Of a stretch of 64,000 bases of DNA, positions 8,755-15,884 are shown in pieces (position 1 is the first letter of the stretch; each line of letters opens with the position of its first letter). A program made the translations under genes and the position numbers. This DNA comes from DASSTJ01 sp035707965 (GTDB taxonomy: Bacteria > Actinomycetota > Actinomycetes > Actinomycetales > Angustibacteraceae), in the NCBI GenBank assembly GCA_035707965.1, contig DASSTJ010000202.1, positions 1 to 64,000 on the forward strand, in the 5' to 3' direction. The notes beneath the pieces are model-generated. The model saw only the letters and a program-made list of their open reading frames with translations. It was not told the DNA's origin and made no database searches.

Positions 8755-8780
8755 GGAACAGACACGGCTGGTGACTCGTT
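8755..8780 (+). promoter_or_regulatory. SigR-like (oxidative stress) promoter of rbpA
   Basis: GGAAC (8755-8759) and GTT (8778-8780) are separated by exactly 18 bp, matching the SigR/SigH-type consensus GGAAY-N18/19-GTT. RbpA is a known SigR-controlled gene in Streptomyces, so position and gene agree. The rbpA start is 42 bp downstream. Confidence 0.65.
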
Positions 8781-8822
8781 CATCCAGGTGACTGCTCGAA
8801 ACACCTCGCGAGGAGGTCACCC

Positions 8823-9182
8823 ATGAGCGACAAGAGCCTGCGCGGCACGCGCCTGGGCGCGCACAGCCTGGAGAACGAAGAGGGCGTGGCGCCCGCTGAG
8901 CGTTCCATCGCCGAGTACCACTGCCCGAACGGCCACGTGACTCGCCTGCCGTTCTCCGTCGAGGCCGACGTGCCGGCGCTGTGGGAGTGCAAGTGCGGCG
9001 CTGAGGCGTTGCTCGTCGACTCCGAGCGTCCCGAGGCCAAGCCGGGCAAGCCGGCGCGTACGCACTGGGACATGCTGCTGGAGCGCCGCTCCATCGCGGA
9101 CCTCGAGGTCCTGCTCGACGAGCGGCTGGCGCTCCTGCGCGCGAAGCAGCGGCCGCAGAAGGCGCAGAGGCGCAGCGCCTGA
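8823..9182 (+). CDS. rbpA: RNA polymerase-binding protein RbpA
   Basis: 119 aa from ATG 8823 behind a strong GAGGAGGTCACCC ribosome site. Family hallmarks are the N-terminal LRGTRLGAHS, a zinc-binding core domain with CPNGH and CKCG, and the C-terminal sigma-interaction segment THWDMLLERRS. RbpA binds RNA polymerase and the principal sigma factor and stabilises open promoter complexes; it is confined to actinobacteria. The core domain here keeps three cysteines (CPNGH, CKCG). Control by a SigR-like promoter at 8755-8780 would tie it to thiol-oxidative stress. It is convergent with ppm1 across a hairpin terminator. Confidence 0.97.
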   Translation: MSDKSLRGTRLGAHSLENEEGVAPAERSIAEYHCPNGHVTRLPFSVEADVPALWECKCGAEALLVDSERPEAKPGKPARTHWDMLLERRSIADLEVLLDERLALLRAKQRPQKAQRRSA

Positions 9183-9225
9183 CCCAGCCCTTCAGCGCAG
9201 TCAGTCCCTCAGCGCAACCCCGGAC

Positions 9226-9263
9226 GCCGGCCGCACCAGGTCCCCCTAGCTGGTGCGGCCGGC
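9226..9263 (+). terminator. Bidirectional hairpin terminator between rbpA and ppm1
   Basis: Perfect 14-bp inverted repeat (GCCGGCCGCACCAG at 9226-9239, complement at 9250-9263) with a 10-nt loop. The ppm1 stop codon lies in the loop at 9246-9248, so the stem serves both converging genes. Confidence 0.8.
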
Positions 9264-10046
9264 CCCTCTCTGGCCCGCCGGTCCGCCTCGTCTCGCCGCC
9301 CCGCGAACGAGCGACGACAGCTGTGCCGCACGGCGCCGCAGACCCCACGCGGTGACATTCACCAGGGCTTCCCGCACGATGGCGCCACTCATCTTGCTGG
9401 CCCCCCGCTCACGCTCGACGAAGGTGATCGGCACCTCCACGACGCGAAGACCACGCTGCAGCGCGCGCCAGGCGAGGTCCACCTGGAAGCAGTAGCCCTG
9501 CGAGGACACGTCGTGAAGGTCGAGCTGCCGGAGCGCGGTGCTGCGGAACGCGCGGAAGCCGCCGGTCATGTCTCGCACGGCGGTGCCCATCGCCAGCCTG
9601 GTGTACGTGTTGGCCCCGCGCGAGAGCACCTCTCGGCGCCAGGGCCAGTTGCGCACCGTCCCGCCGGGCACCCAGCGTGAGCCGATGACGAGGTCGGCAC
9701 CCCGTAGACGCTCCAGCAGCAGTGGCAGCTGCTCGGGTTGGTGAGAGCCGTCGGCATCCATCTCGACGAGGACGTCGTATCCCCGCTGGAGGCCCCAAGC
9801 GAACCCGGCGAGGTAGGCAGCCCCGAGGCCCTGCTTCGCCGAACGGTGCAGGACGTGCACGTGGTCGTCGGCGCCCGCGAGGACGTCTGCCGCCTCGCCG
9901 GTGCCGTCGGGTGAGCCGTCGTCGGCCACCAGGACGTGAGCATCGGGAACAGCCGACCGTACTCGTTGCACGATCGGCTCGAGGTTCTCGCGCTCGTTGT
10001 ACGTCGGCACGACGACGAGAACTGGCCCGAGGTCGTCTGAGTTCAC
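9246..10046 (-). CDS. ppm1: Polyprenol monophosphomannose synthase (GT2)
   Basis: 266 aa from GTG 10046, preceded by CAGGAG. It is a GT-A glycosyltransferase of family 2: VVVPTYNERENL, ADDGSPDGT and the DxD-type MDADGSHQPEQLP, followed by GSRWVPGG and the DPM-specific GFRAFR and GYCFQVDLAW. It transfers mannose from GDP-mannose to polyprenyl phosphate, supplying the donor for lipoarabinomannan/lipomannan synthesis and protein O-mannosylation. It sits 44 bp downstream of lnt. In Mycobacterium tuberculosis the two activities are fused in one protein; here they are separate genes. Confidence 0.93.
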   Translation of the reverse strand: MNSDDLGPVLVVVPTYNERENLEPIVQRVRSAVPDAHVLVADDGSPDGTGEAADVLAGADDHVHVLHRSAKQGLGAAYLAGFAWGLQRGYDVLVEMDADGSHQPEQLPLLLERLRGADLVIGSRWVPGGTVRNWPWRREVLSRGANTYTRLAMGTAVRDMTGGFRAFRSTALRQLDLHDVSSQGYCFQVDLAWRALQRGLRVVEVPITFVERERGASKMSGAIVREALVNVTAWGLRRRAAQLSSLVRGAARRGGPAGQRGAGRTS

Positions 10047-10090
10047 CGTGCTCCTGTCGTCGGCGTCCGGGTCCGGCGGGAGGTCCGAGC

Positions 10091-11722
10091 CTAACGGTCG
10101 GCGAGGGAGCCGTCCGCGGCCGGGCGTCGCAGTCCCGTCTCCGTGCGACGACGCACGAGCACTCCGCCCAGCCCGATGAGGCCGAGGGCCACCAACAGTC
10201 CCTCCGGCCAGGCGCCCAGCCGGTCGGCCCAGGTCATCTCGTGCCGCAGCGGCAGCTCGGCGTCGAGGATCGCGGGCTCGAAGAGCCTGCTCCGGCTCAG
10301 GACCGTACCGTCGGGCGCGATGAGCGCGCTGACCCCGACGGTGGACACATGGGCGACGGCACGACCGTGCTCGATGGCTCGTAGCCGTGACATCGCCAGC
10401 TGCTGGACCGCCTCGTCGGTGCGCCCGAAGGTCGCGTTGTTGGTCTGCACGACGAGCAGGTCGGCACCGGCGCGGACCGTGTCACGAACGAGGTTGTCGT
10501 AGGCGACCTCGAAGCAGATCGCGACACCGACCTTGGCCGGGCCGAGGTCCAGCGTGCCGACGCGGTCCCCGGCCACGAAGTCCTCGCGCACGAGGTCCAC
10601 CTTCGAGCTGAGACGGCGGTAGAAGCTGCGGCTCGGGATGTACTCGGCGAAGGGCACGGGGTGCCGCTTGGCGTAGAGCTCGCCCGGTCCCGTCCCCGGC
10701 GTCCAGACGATCGACGCGTTCGTGAGGTGGTCGGTCGGGCGCCGCAGCACCGCGCCGACGAGCGTGGGCGCGCCGATCGCGTCGACCGCTCCGTCGATCA
10801 CCCCGCGGGCGTCGTCCTGCAGGAAGGGGTCGAGATCGGACCCGTTCTCGGGCCAGACCACGAGATCGGGTGCCGGGGTCTGTCCCGATGCCACGCGGTC
10901 GGCCAGCTCGCGGGTCACGCGGGCGTGGTTGTCGAGCACCGCGCGGCGCTCGACGTTGAAGTCGAGGCCGGCCTCCGGTACGTCCCCCTGGATGCCGGCG
11001 ACCCGGACACCCTGCCCTGCGGTCGGGAGCGGCACCGCCAGGCCGCTGACGACGACGAGGACCGTGGCTACGCCCGCGCGGGTCGCACCGGGCCGGCCGG
11101 TGGCACCCTGACGTGCCCGCACGAGCGCGACCGTCAGCGCCGCGCCGGCCAGGGCGACGGCGAAGGTCACCAGCGGTGCCCCACCCAGGGCCGCAAGGTG
11201 ACCGAACGGCGAGCCGGCCTGCGAGAAGGCGAGCCGAGCCCAGGGGAACCCGCCGTAGGGAGTGCGATCCCGCAGCGCCTCCTGCCCGACCCACAGGCAC
11301 GCGACGACGAGAGCTGCCACCCCGCCGTGCCTCCGAGCGGCCCAGCGCAGGGCGGTGGGCATCGCTGCACCGAGGAGAGCCACGTACAGCGACTGGAGCG
11401 TCGCCAGCGCGAACCAGGGCACCGCCCCCACGTAGACGCCGCTCCAGCTGAGCAGCGGCACGAAGAACGCGAGGCCGAAGAGCAGGCCGAGTACCGCGCC
11501 CTGGCGAGCAGAACGGCCCCAGCAGGCGAGGGTGAAAGCAGCGACGGCGACCGGGGCCAACGGCCACCATCCCGGGTCCGGGAAGGCGAATCGGCACAGC
11601 AGTCCTGCGGCGATGGACAGCAGCCCGGCCAGCACGGCCGAGAGCGGCGGGAGACGGACGTCGTCCGGCGGGCTCACGGCGCTGGGGCGCCGAGGAGCCG
11701 TGGTCCGCGGGGCGAGGGTCAC
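10091..11722 (-). CDS. lnt: Apolipoprotein N-acyltransferase
   Basis: About 543 aa from GTG 11722, chosen because a TACGGT -10 lies exactly 6 nt upstream; the frame continues to 11974 without support. The N-terminal half has about 6-7 hydrophobic segments. The C-terminal nitrilase-like domain holds the catalytic triad: Glu in VVWPENGSD, Lys in AKRHPVPFAEY, Cys in VAICFEVAYDN. It adds the third acyl chain to lipoproteins at the outer face of the membrane. The window encodes at least one lipoprotein substrate (FKBP at 32466). It is followed by ppm1 on the same strand, a standard actinobacterial pairing. Confidence 0.92.
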   Translation of the reverse strand: MTLAPRTTAPRRPSAVSPPDDVRLPPLSAVLAGLLSIAAGLLCRFAFPDPGWWPLAPVAVAAFTLACWGRSARQGAVLGLLFGLAFFVPLLSWSGVYVGAVPWFALATLQSLYVALLGAAMPTALRWAARRHGGVAALVVACLWVGQEALRDRTPYGGFPWARLAFSQAGSPFGHLAALGGAPLVTFAVALAGAALTVALVRARQGATGRPGATRAGVATVLVVVSGLAVPLPTAGQGVRVAGIQGDVPEAGLDFNVERRAVLDNHARVTRELADRVASGQTPAPDLVVWPENGSDLDPFLQDDARGVIDGAVDAIGAPTLVGAVLRRPTDHLTNASIVWTPGTGPGELYAKRHPVPFAEYIPSRSFYRRLSSKVDLVREDFVAGDRVGTLDLGPAKVGVAICFEVAYDNLVRDTVRAGADLLVVQTNNATFGRTDEAVQQLAMSRLRAIEHGRAVAHVSTVGVSALIAPDGTVLSRSRLFEPAILDAELPLRHEMTWADRLGAWPEGLLVALGLIGLGGVLVRRRTETGLRRPAADGSLADR

Positions 11723-11728
11723 CGCACC

Positions 11729-11734
11729 ACCGTA
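11729..11734 (-). promoter_or_regulatory. -10 element of leaderless lnt
   Basis: On the minus strand TACGGT lies 6 nt before GTG 11722 with no ribosome-binding site, placing the transcript start at the start codon. Confidence 0.45.
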
Positions 11735-12278
11735 GGTCACGCGGTGCGCCGGGACCGAGCCGGTCCGCAGCACCGGGTGCGCCTGGTCGGCCCGGGCTCG
11801 GGTTCGGCGGCTCAGCTGTTCATGGGACGGGTCCGTGGTGCCGTTGGGTCCACCCCCGCCTCGCTGGCCGCGAGGTCGCCGGGCGTTGTCTACTAGGCAC
11901 CGCGGACCCGTCCACGTCCACCTCGGTTCGGCAGCGTCGACGCGGTCCCTGGGTGCCTGGCTGGCGAGGAGCACCCTCGTCTGGCCTCGGGCCCGCCCCC
12001 GGCGGCTGCCGGTCCGTGTCGCGTTCCGTGGGGTCCGCGGCAGTGAACGACAGGACAGGAAACTACTCGCCGTGCTGCTGCTGTCAACCGGCCCCTGACC
12101 TGCAGCGACGGGACATCGACGCAGGTCAGCAGCGTGTCGACGCGGGGCTCAGAAGTTGCCGAAATCTGAGTCCGTCGGCGTGTCGAGTGACGACACGCCG
12201 AGGCGGGACGCACTCGACGGCACGGCCGCGAACCCCAAGCAGCGCAACGGGTTTGCTACCCGCGCGCCGGAGCCGTCG
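11735..12278. other. Gene-free stretch between kal and lnt
   Basis: About 540 bp with no credible coding sequence. Open frames crossing it on both strands have arginine/proline-rich compositions typical of shadow frames. It contains three consecutive hairpins at 12095-12201, described separately. The rest shows nothing that I can assign. Confidence 0.5.
12095..12201. other. Cluster of three hairpins, possible structured RNA or terminator
   Basis: Three inverted repeats follow each other: CTGACCTGC (12095-12103) with GCAGGTCAG (12121-12129); CTCAGA (12148-12153) with TCTGAG (12165-12170); and TCGGCGTGTCG (12175-12185) with CGACACGCCGA (12191-12201). The third, with an 11-bp stem and 5-nt loop, lies 78 bp beyond the kal stop and may terminate the kam operon. 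The first two have larger loops and would not be needed for that. Confidence 0.35.
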
Positions 12279-12680
12279 TCACGCCTCGCTGGGTGCCGGG
12301 ACGACCACCGTGCCGCGCGCGGTGGTAGCGACGACCGGCGGGTCGAGCGCCTCCGCCCGCGCCGGCCCGAGGTCGGCACGGCCACGACAGACGACGCGCG
12401 CCTCGAACGCCAGCTCGCGGCTGCGACGCCCCACCCGGACGACGGTCGCCTCGATCTCGAGGACGTCGCCGGCGCGGACCGGCGCCAGGAACTGGACGTC
12501 GGAGTACGACGCGAACAGGCCCTCGTCGCCGTCTGTCCGGATGCAGACCTCGGTCGCGACGTCCCCGAAGGCCGCCAGCGAGTAGGCGCCGTCGACGAGG
12601 TCGCCGGCGTAGTGGGCGTGCGAGTACGGGACGTAGCGGCGATGGGTGACGGTCAGGCCGACGTGCGTGTCGCTACTCAT
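12279..12680 (-). CDS. kal: 3-aminobutyryl-CoA ammonia-lyase (hotdog fold)
   Basis: 133 aa from ATG 12680. A single hotdog domain with YSHAHYAGDLVDGAY, FGDVATEVCIRTDGDEGLF and VQFLAPVRAGDVLEIEA, closely matching the Kal family of lysine fermentation. The enzyme removes ammonia from L-3-aminobutyryl-CoA to give crotonyl-CoA. It lies 13 bp after kamE and is the last gene of kamD-kamE-kal. The assignment rests on family pattern plus context; a generic MaoC/hotdog thioesterase is the alternative but is unlikely. Confidence 0.88.
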   Translation of the reverse strand: MSSDTHVGLTVTHRRYVPYSHAHYAGDLVDGAYSLAAFGDVATEVCIRTDGDEGLFASYSDVQFLAPVRAGDVLEIEATVVRVGRRSRELAFEARVVCRGRADLGPARAEALDPPVVATTARGTVVVPAPSEA

Positions 12681-12693
12681 GCGTGGTCCTCCT

Positions 12694-13443
12694 TCAGGGG
12701 GCGGGCACCAGGGCGTGCACGAGGTACGAGGCCACCTCGCCCGGCGTCGTGCCCCGGCCGAAGACGCGGTCGACGCCGAGCTGGGCGGCGGCGCTCTCGT
12801 CGAACCGCGGGCCCCCGACGACGAGCAAGGGCTGCTCGCCTGCCGGGTACGCCTCGTGGAAGGCGGCGGACATGGCGGTCGTGTTGTGCACGTGCGCGTC
12901 GCGCTGCGTCACGACCTGGGAGACCAGGACCGCGTCGGCTCCGACCTCGCGTGAACGTTCCACCAGCTCGGGCACGAGTACCTGCGCTCCCAGGTTCACC
13001 ACCTCGATCTCGGTGTAGTACTCCAGTCCCTTCTCGCCCGCGAAGCCCTTGATGTTGAGGATGGCGTCGATGCCCACGGTGTGGGCGTCGGTGCCTATGC
13101 ACGCGCCCACGACGACGAGCGGACGCCGCAAGCGGCTGCGGATCGCCGAGTTGACCTCCTTGGCGGAGAGCAGCGGGTACTCGCGCTCGACCACCTGGAC
13201 GGAGGCGAGGTCGACCAGGTGCGTGACGGCGCCGTAGACCACGAAGAAGGTGAAGTCGGGGCCCATCGCCTTGGCGTGGACCAGCATGGCAGGGTCAAGG
13301 CCCATCTTCGCCGCGAGCTGCAGCGCTGCGCCCTCGGCGCGCTTGTCGTGCGGCACGGGCAGGGTGAACGACAGCTGCACCATGCCGTCGCCCGTGGCGT
13401 CCCCGTAGGGACGGATGACGGTCGACGTCGCGGAGCGGCTCAT
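12694..13443 (-). CDS. kamE: D-lysine/beta-lysine 5,6-aminomutase beta subunit
   Basis: 249 aa from ATG 13443, which overlaps the kamD stop (ATGA), so translation is coupled. It carries the cobalamin-binding motif DxHxxG as D119-A-H121-TVG in a Rossmann domain, and K132 in ILNIKGFAG corresponds to the lysine that holds PLP in characterised 5,6-aminomutases. With KamD it moves the terminal amino group of beta-lysine to C5, yielding 3,5-diaminohexanoate, using adenosylcobalamin and PLP. No cobalamin riboswitch was found upstream of the operon. Confidence 0.95.
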   Translation of the reverse strand: MSRSATSTVIRPYGDATGDGMVQLSFTLPVPHDKRAEGAALQLAAKMGLDPAMLVHAKAMGPDFTFFVVYGAVTHLVDLASVQVVEREYPLLSAKEVNSAIRSRLRRPLVVVGACIGTDAHTVGIDAILNIKGFAGEKGLEYYTEIEVVNLGAQVLVPELVERSREVGADAVLVSQVVTQRDAHVHNTTAMSAAFHEAYPAGEQPLLVVGGPRFDESAAAQLGVDRVFGRGTTPGEVASYLVHALVPAP

Positions 13444-15038
13444 CGCGTCGCCCCCTCCTCGAGAAGATCGACCACCGGGTTGAGGTAGCCGTCTGCCTGG
13501 CGCGCCACCCCGTCGAGGCCCTTGCCGGCATCCGCGGGCCGCTTCATCAGGCCGAAGGTGCCGTTGCCGATGGCGGTGAGAAGGGGCGCCTTGCCGCCGT
13601 CCTCGGTGATGCGGTCCAGCAGCTCCACCGCCTCGGACAGCACCTGCCGCGCTCGTGTCTGGATGTACCCGTCGACCGGTGGGCGGAAGTCCTCGACGAG
13701 GCCGCCCGCGGCGTCCAGGACGTACCGGACGTTCTGCAGCGCGAGGTCCCGGTCCGAGAGCCACGGCGTGACGACGGCCTCGGTCATCATGCCGACGAGC
13801 AGGATGCCTTGGTCCGTCAGGGCTCCGGCGAGGTTGAAGAAGCCGTCGAGCAGGTACCCGCGGAAGATGTCGCCGGTCATGTGCTTGGTCGGCGGCATCC
13901 ACTTCAGGGGGGCCAGGGGGAACAACGCGCGCGCCAGCAGCGCGTGCGCCAGCTCGGTGCGGAAGCTGTCCGGCAGGTCGGGGTTGATCTCGAAGGCGTG
14001 GCCGAGGCCGAGCTGCCAGTCCTCCAGCCCGGCCTCCTTGGCGAAGTACTCGTTGAGCAGCTGGCTGACCGTGACCGTGTGAGCGCCCTCGACGGCGTCC
14101 GCCGTCGTCAGGTAGTTGTCCTCACCGGTGTTGATGATGATGCCGGCGCGCGCGTGCACCTGGCGGCTGAACCGCTGGTCCACGAAGGTGCGCACAGGGT
14201 TGATGTCGCGGAAGAGGATGCCGTACATCGAGTCGTTGAGCATCATGTCGAGCCGCTCGAGGCCGGCGAGCGTCGCGATCTCGGGCATGCACAGGCCAGA
14301 CGCGTAGTTGGTGAGCCTCACGTAGCGGCCGAGCTCCTTGCCCACCTCGTCGAGTGCGGCCCGCATCAGGCGGAAGTTCTCCTGGGTGGCGTAGGTGCCG
14401 GCGTAGCCCTGTCGCGTCGCCCCCTCGGGCACGTAGTCGAGCAGGCTCTGCCCGGTGGACCGGATGACCGCGATGATGTCCGCGCCTTCCCGGGCGGCTG
14501 CCTGCGCCTGCGGGATGTCCTCGTAGATGTCGCCGGTGGCGACGATGAGGTAGATCCAGGGCCGACGCGGCGGGTCCCCGAGTCTTCGCACCAACCGGTC
14601 GCGCTCGGCACGGCGACGGTCCACCTGACGGACGCCGACGGCCGCGGCCCGCCGGGCGGCCCGGCCTGCCCGCTGGGCGTCCTTGCCCTCGGGCAGGCGG
14701 AACGTGACTCCGCCGGTGCTGGCCTTCTGGGCGAGGGTGAGCAGGTCAGGTGCGGCGTCCCGGGCCAGCGCGTCCCAGACGGGCAGCGCCACGCCGTGCT
14801 CGATGCCGACCTGCTCGCGCACCTGGTCGACGAGGTGGTTCACCCACGGCACCCGCTCGTGGTCCGCGCCCGAGAGTCCCGCCATCCGAAGTACCGCTCG
14901 CTCGACGGACACGGTGGTGTGGGTGCGGGCCAGCCGGACGACGGGGGCGCCGGCCTTGCGGGCCAGGCGCCGGGCGGTGCGGACGACCTGCGGGTCGAGC
15001 TCGATCAGCGGCGTGGACGGGCGACGGCCGGAAGGCAT
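13440..15038 (-). CDS. kamD: D-lysine/beta-lysine 5,6-aminomutase alpha subunit
   Basis: 532 aa from ATG 15038. It matches the TIM-barrel KamD family throughout, with conserved blocks such as VIRSTGQSLLDYVPEGAT, RLTNYASGLCMPEIA, INTGEDNYLTTADAVEGA and WMPPTKHMTGDIFRG. It provides most of the active site around PLP and adenosylcobalamin. First gene of kamD-kamE-kal. A TAGCCT -10 lies 6 nt before the start and there is no ribosome site, so the operon is probably leaderless. It is divergent from plsC; the starts are 151 bp apart. The amino-terminal 30 residues are basic and less conserved. Confidence 0.95.
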   Translation of the reverse strand: MPSGRRPSTPLIELDPQVVRTARRLARKAGAPVVRLARTHTTVSVERAVLRMAGLSGADHERVPWVNHLVDQVREQVGIEHGVALPVWDALARDAAPDLLTLAQKASTGGVTFRLPEGKDAQRAGRAARRAAAVGVRQVDRRRAERDRLVRRLGDPPRRPWIYLIVATGDIYEDIPQAQAAAREGADIIAVIRSTGQSLLDYVPEGATRQGYAGTYATQENFRLMRAALDEVGKELGRYVRLTNYASGLCMPEIATLAGLERLDMMLNDSMYGILFRDINPVRTFVDQRFSRQVHARAGIIINTGEDNYLTTADAVEGAHTVTVSQLLNEYFAKEAGLEDWQLGLGHAFEINPDLPDSFRTELAHALLARALFPLAPLKWMPPTKHMTGDIFRGYLLDGFFNLAGALTDQGILLVGMMTEAVVTPWLSDRDLALQNVRYVLDAAGGLVEDFRPPVDGYIQTRARQVLSEAVELLDRITEDGGKAPLLTAIGNGTFGLMKRPADAGKGLDGVARQADGYLNPVVDLLEEGATR

Positions 15039-15044
15039 GGTGGC

Positions 15045-15050
15045 AGGCTA
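15045..15050 (-). promoter_or_regulatory. -10 element of leaderless kamD-kamE-kal operon
   Basis: Minus-strand TAGCCT, 6 nt before the kamD ATG at 15038, with no Shine-Dalgarno sequence. No convincing -35 element is visible. Confidence 0.4.
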
Positions 15051-15189
15051 GCAGTGGACGGTCGTCCTTCCGACGCAGCCGCTTCGAGGCAGGAAGAACG
15101 ACGGTGCAGGACCCGGAAGACCGCACATCAAGCGCCGACCGACCACCTGGCGGGACTCCCGGCGTGCTTCGTGCCGGGGATGCGCGACC

Positions 15190-15870
15190 ATGGTCGTCGT
15201 GCCCTACGCCGCCCTGCGCATCGTGCTGATCGTGCTGATGCGGCTGCTCTGGCGGGTCCGGGTCGAGAACCTCGACCAGGTACCGCGCACCGGTGGGTTC
15301 CTCATCGCCGCCAACCACCTGTCGTTCATCGACAGCCTGGTGATCCCGGTGGTGGTTCCCCGGCGCGTGGCGTTCCTCGCCAAGGCCGAGTACTTCGAGG
15401 GACGCGGGGTGCGAGGTGCGCTCCGGCGCTGGTGGTTCCGGGGCATCGGTGCGGTCCCGGTGCGACGGGGCAGCCACGGGGAGGCCATGGCGTCGCTGCA
15501 GATCGCGCTGCAGGTGCTCCGGGACGGGGACGGCTTCGGCATCTACCCCGAGGGCACGCGCTCCCGCGACGGCCGAGTCTACCGGGGCCGGACCGGGGTG
15601 GCGTGGCTGGCGCTGGCGAGCGGCGCACCGGTCGTGCCGGTCGGCCTCACGGGCACCGACCGCGTGCAGCCCGTCGGCGCGAGACTGCCGCGGATCGCGC
15701 CCGTGACGGTGCGCTTCGGCGCGCCCCTTCTTCCCCAGGACTACCAGGCGCTCCCGGCCGGCGCGGCGAGGCGTCGCATGACGGACGACGTGATGGCCGC
15801 CGTGGCGCAGCTGTCCGGCCAGGAGGTGGCGGCAGGCTACTCACCGGCGTCCGGGCAGGGTCCCGCCTAG
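15190..15870 (+). CDS. 1-acyl-sn-glycerol-3-phosphate acyltransferase family protein
   Basis: 226 aa from ATG 15190. PlsC motifs are intact: the catalytic NHxxxxD box (NHLSFID), the G-rich GAVPVRRGS block and the substrate-binding YPEGTRSRDG. An N-terminal hydrophobic segment anchors it at the membrane. The family makes phosphatidic acid from lysophosphatidate, or acylates other lipids. It is inserted in the lysine cluster, divergent from kamD and convergent with the amidohydrolase (15-bp gap), and has no obvious functional link to lysine breakdown. Confidence 0.9.
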   Translation: MVVVPYAALRIVLIVLMRLLWRVRVENLDQVPRTGGFLIAANHLSFIDSLVIPVVVPRRVAFLAKAEYFEGRGVRGALRRWWFRGIGAVPVRRGSHGEAMASLQIALQVLRDGDGFGIYPEGTRSRDGRVYRGRTGVAWLALASGAPVVPVGLTGTDRVQPVGARLPRIAPVTVRFGAPLLPQDYQALPAGAARRRMTDDVMAAVAQLSGQEVAAGYSPASGQGPA

Positions 15871-15884
15871 GCGGGACGTGGTCG

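Noticed and set aside
11835..12098. 87-codon plus-strand frame in the kal-lnt gap
   Set aside because: Composition is shadow-like (Arg/Pro-rich) and no convincing ribosome site or homology pattern is visible.
12140..12300. Possible tRNA gene in the gap after kal
   Set aside because: Hairpins are present but there is no GGTTCRANNC T-arm and no acceptor-stem complementarity.
15039..15189. Cobalamin riboswitch before the AdoCbl-dependent kamDE operon
   Set aside because: The 151-bp region lacks the B12 box and is too short beside a leaderless promoter.
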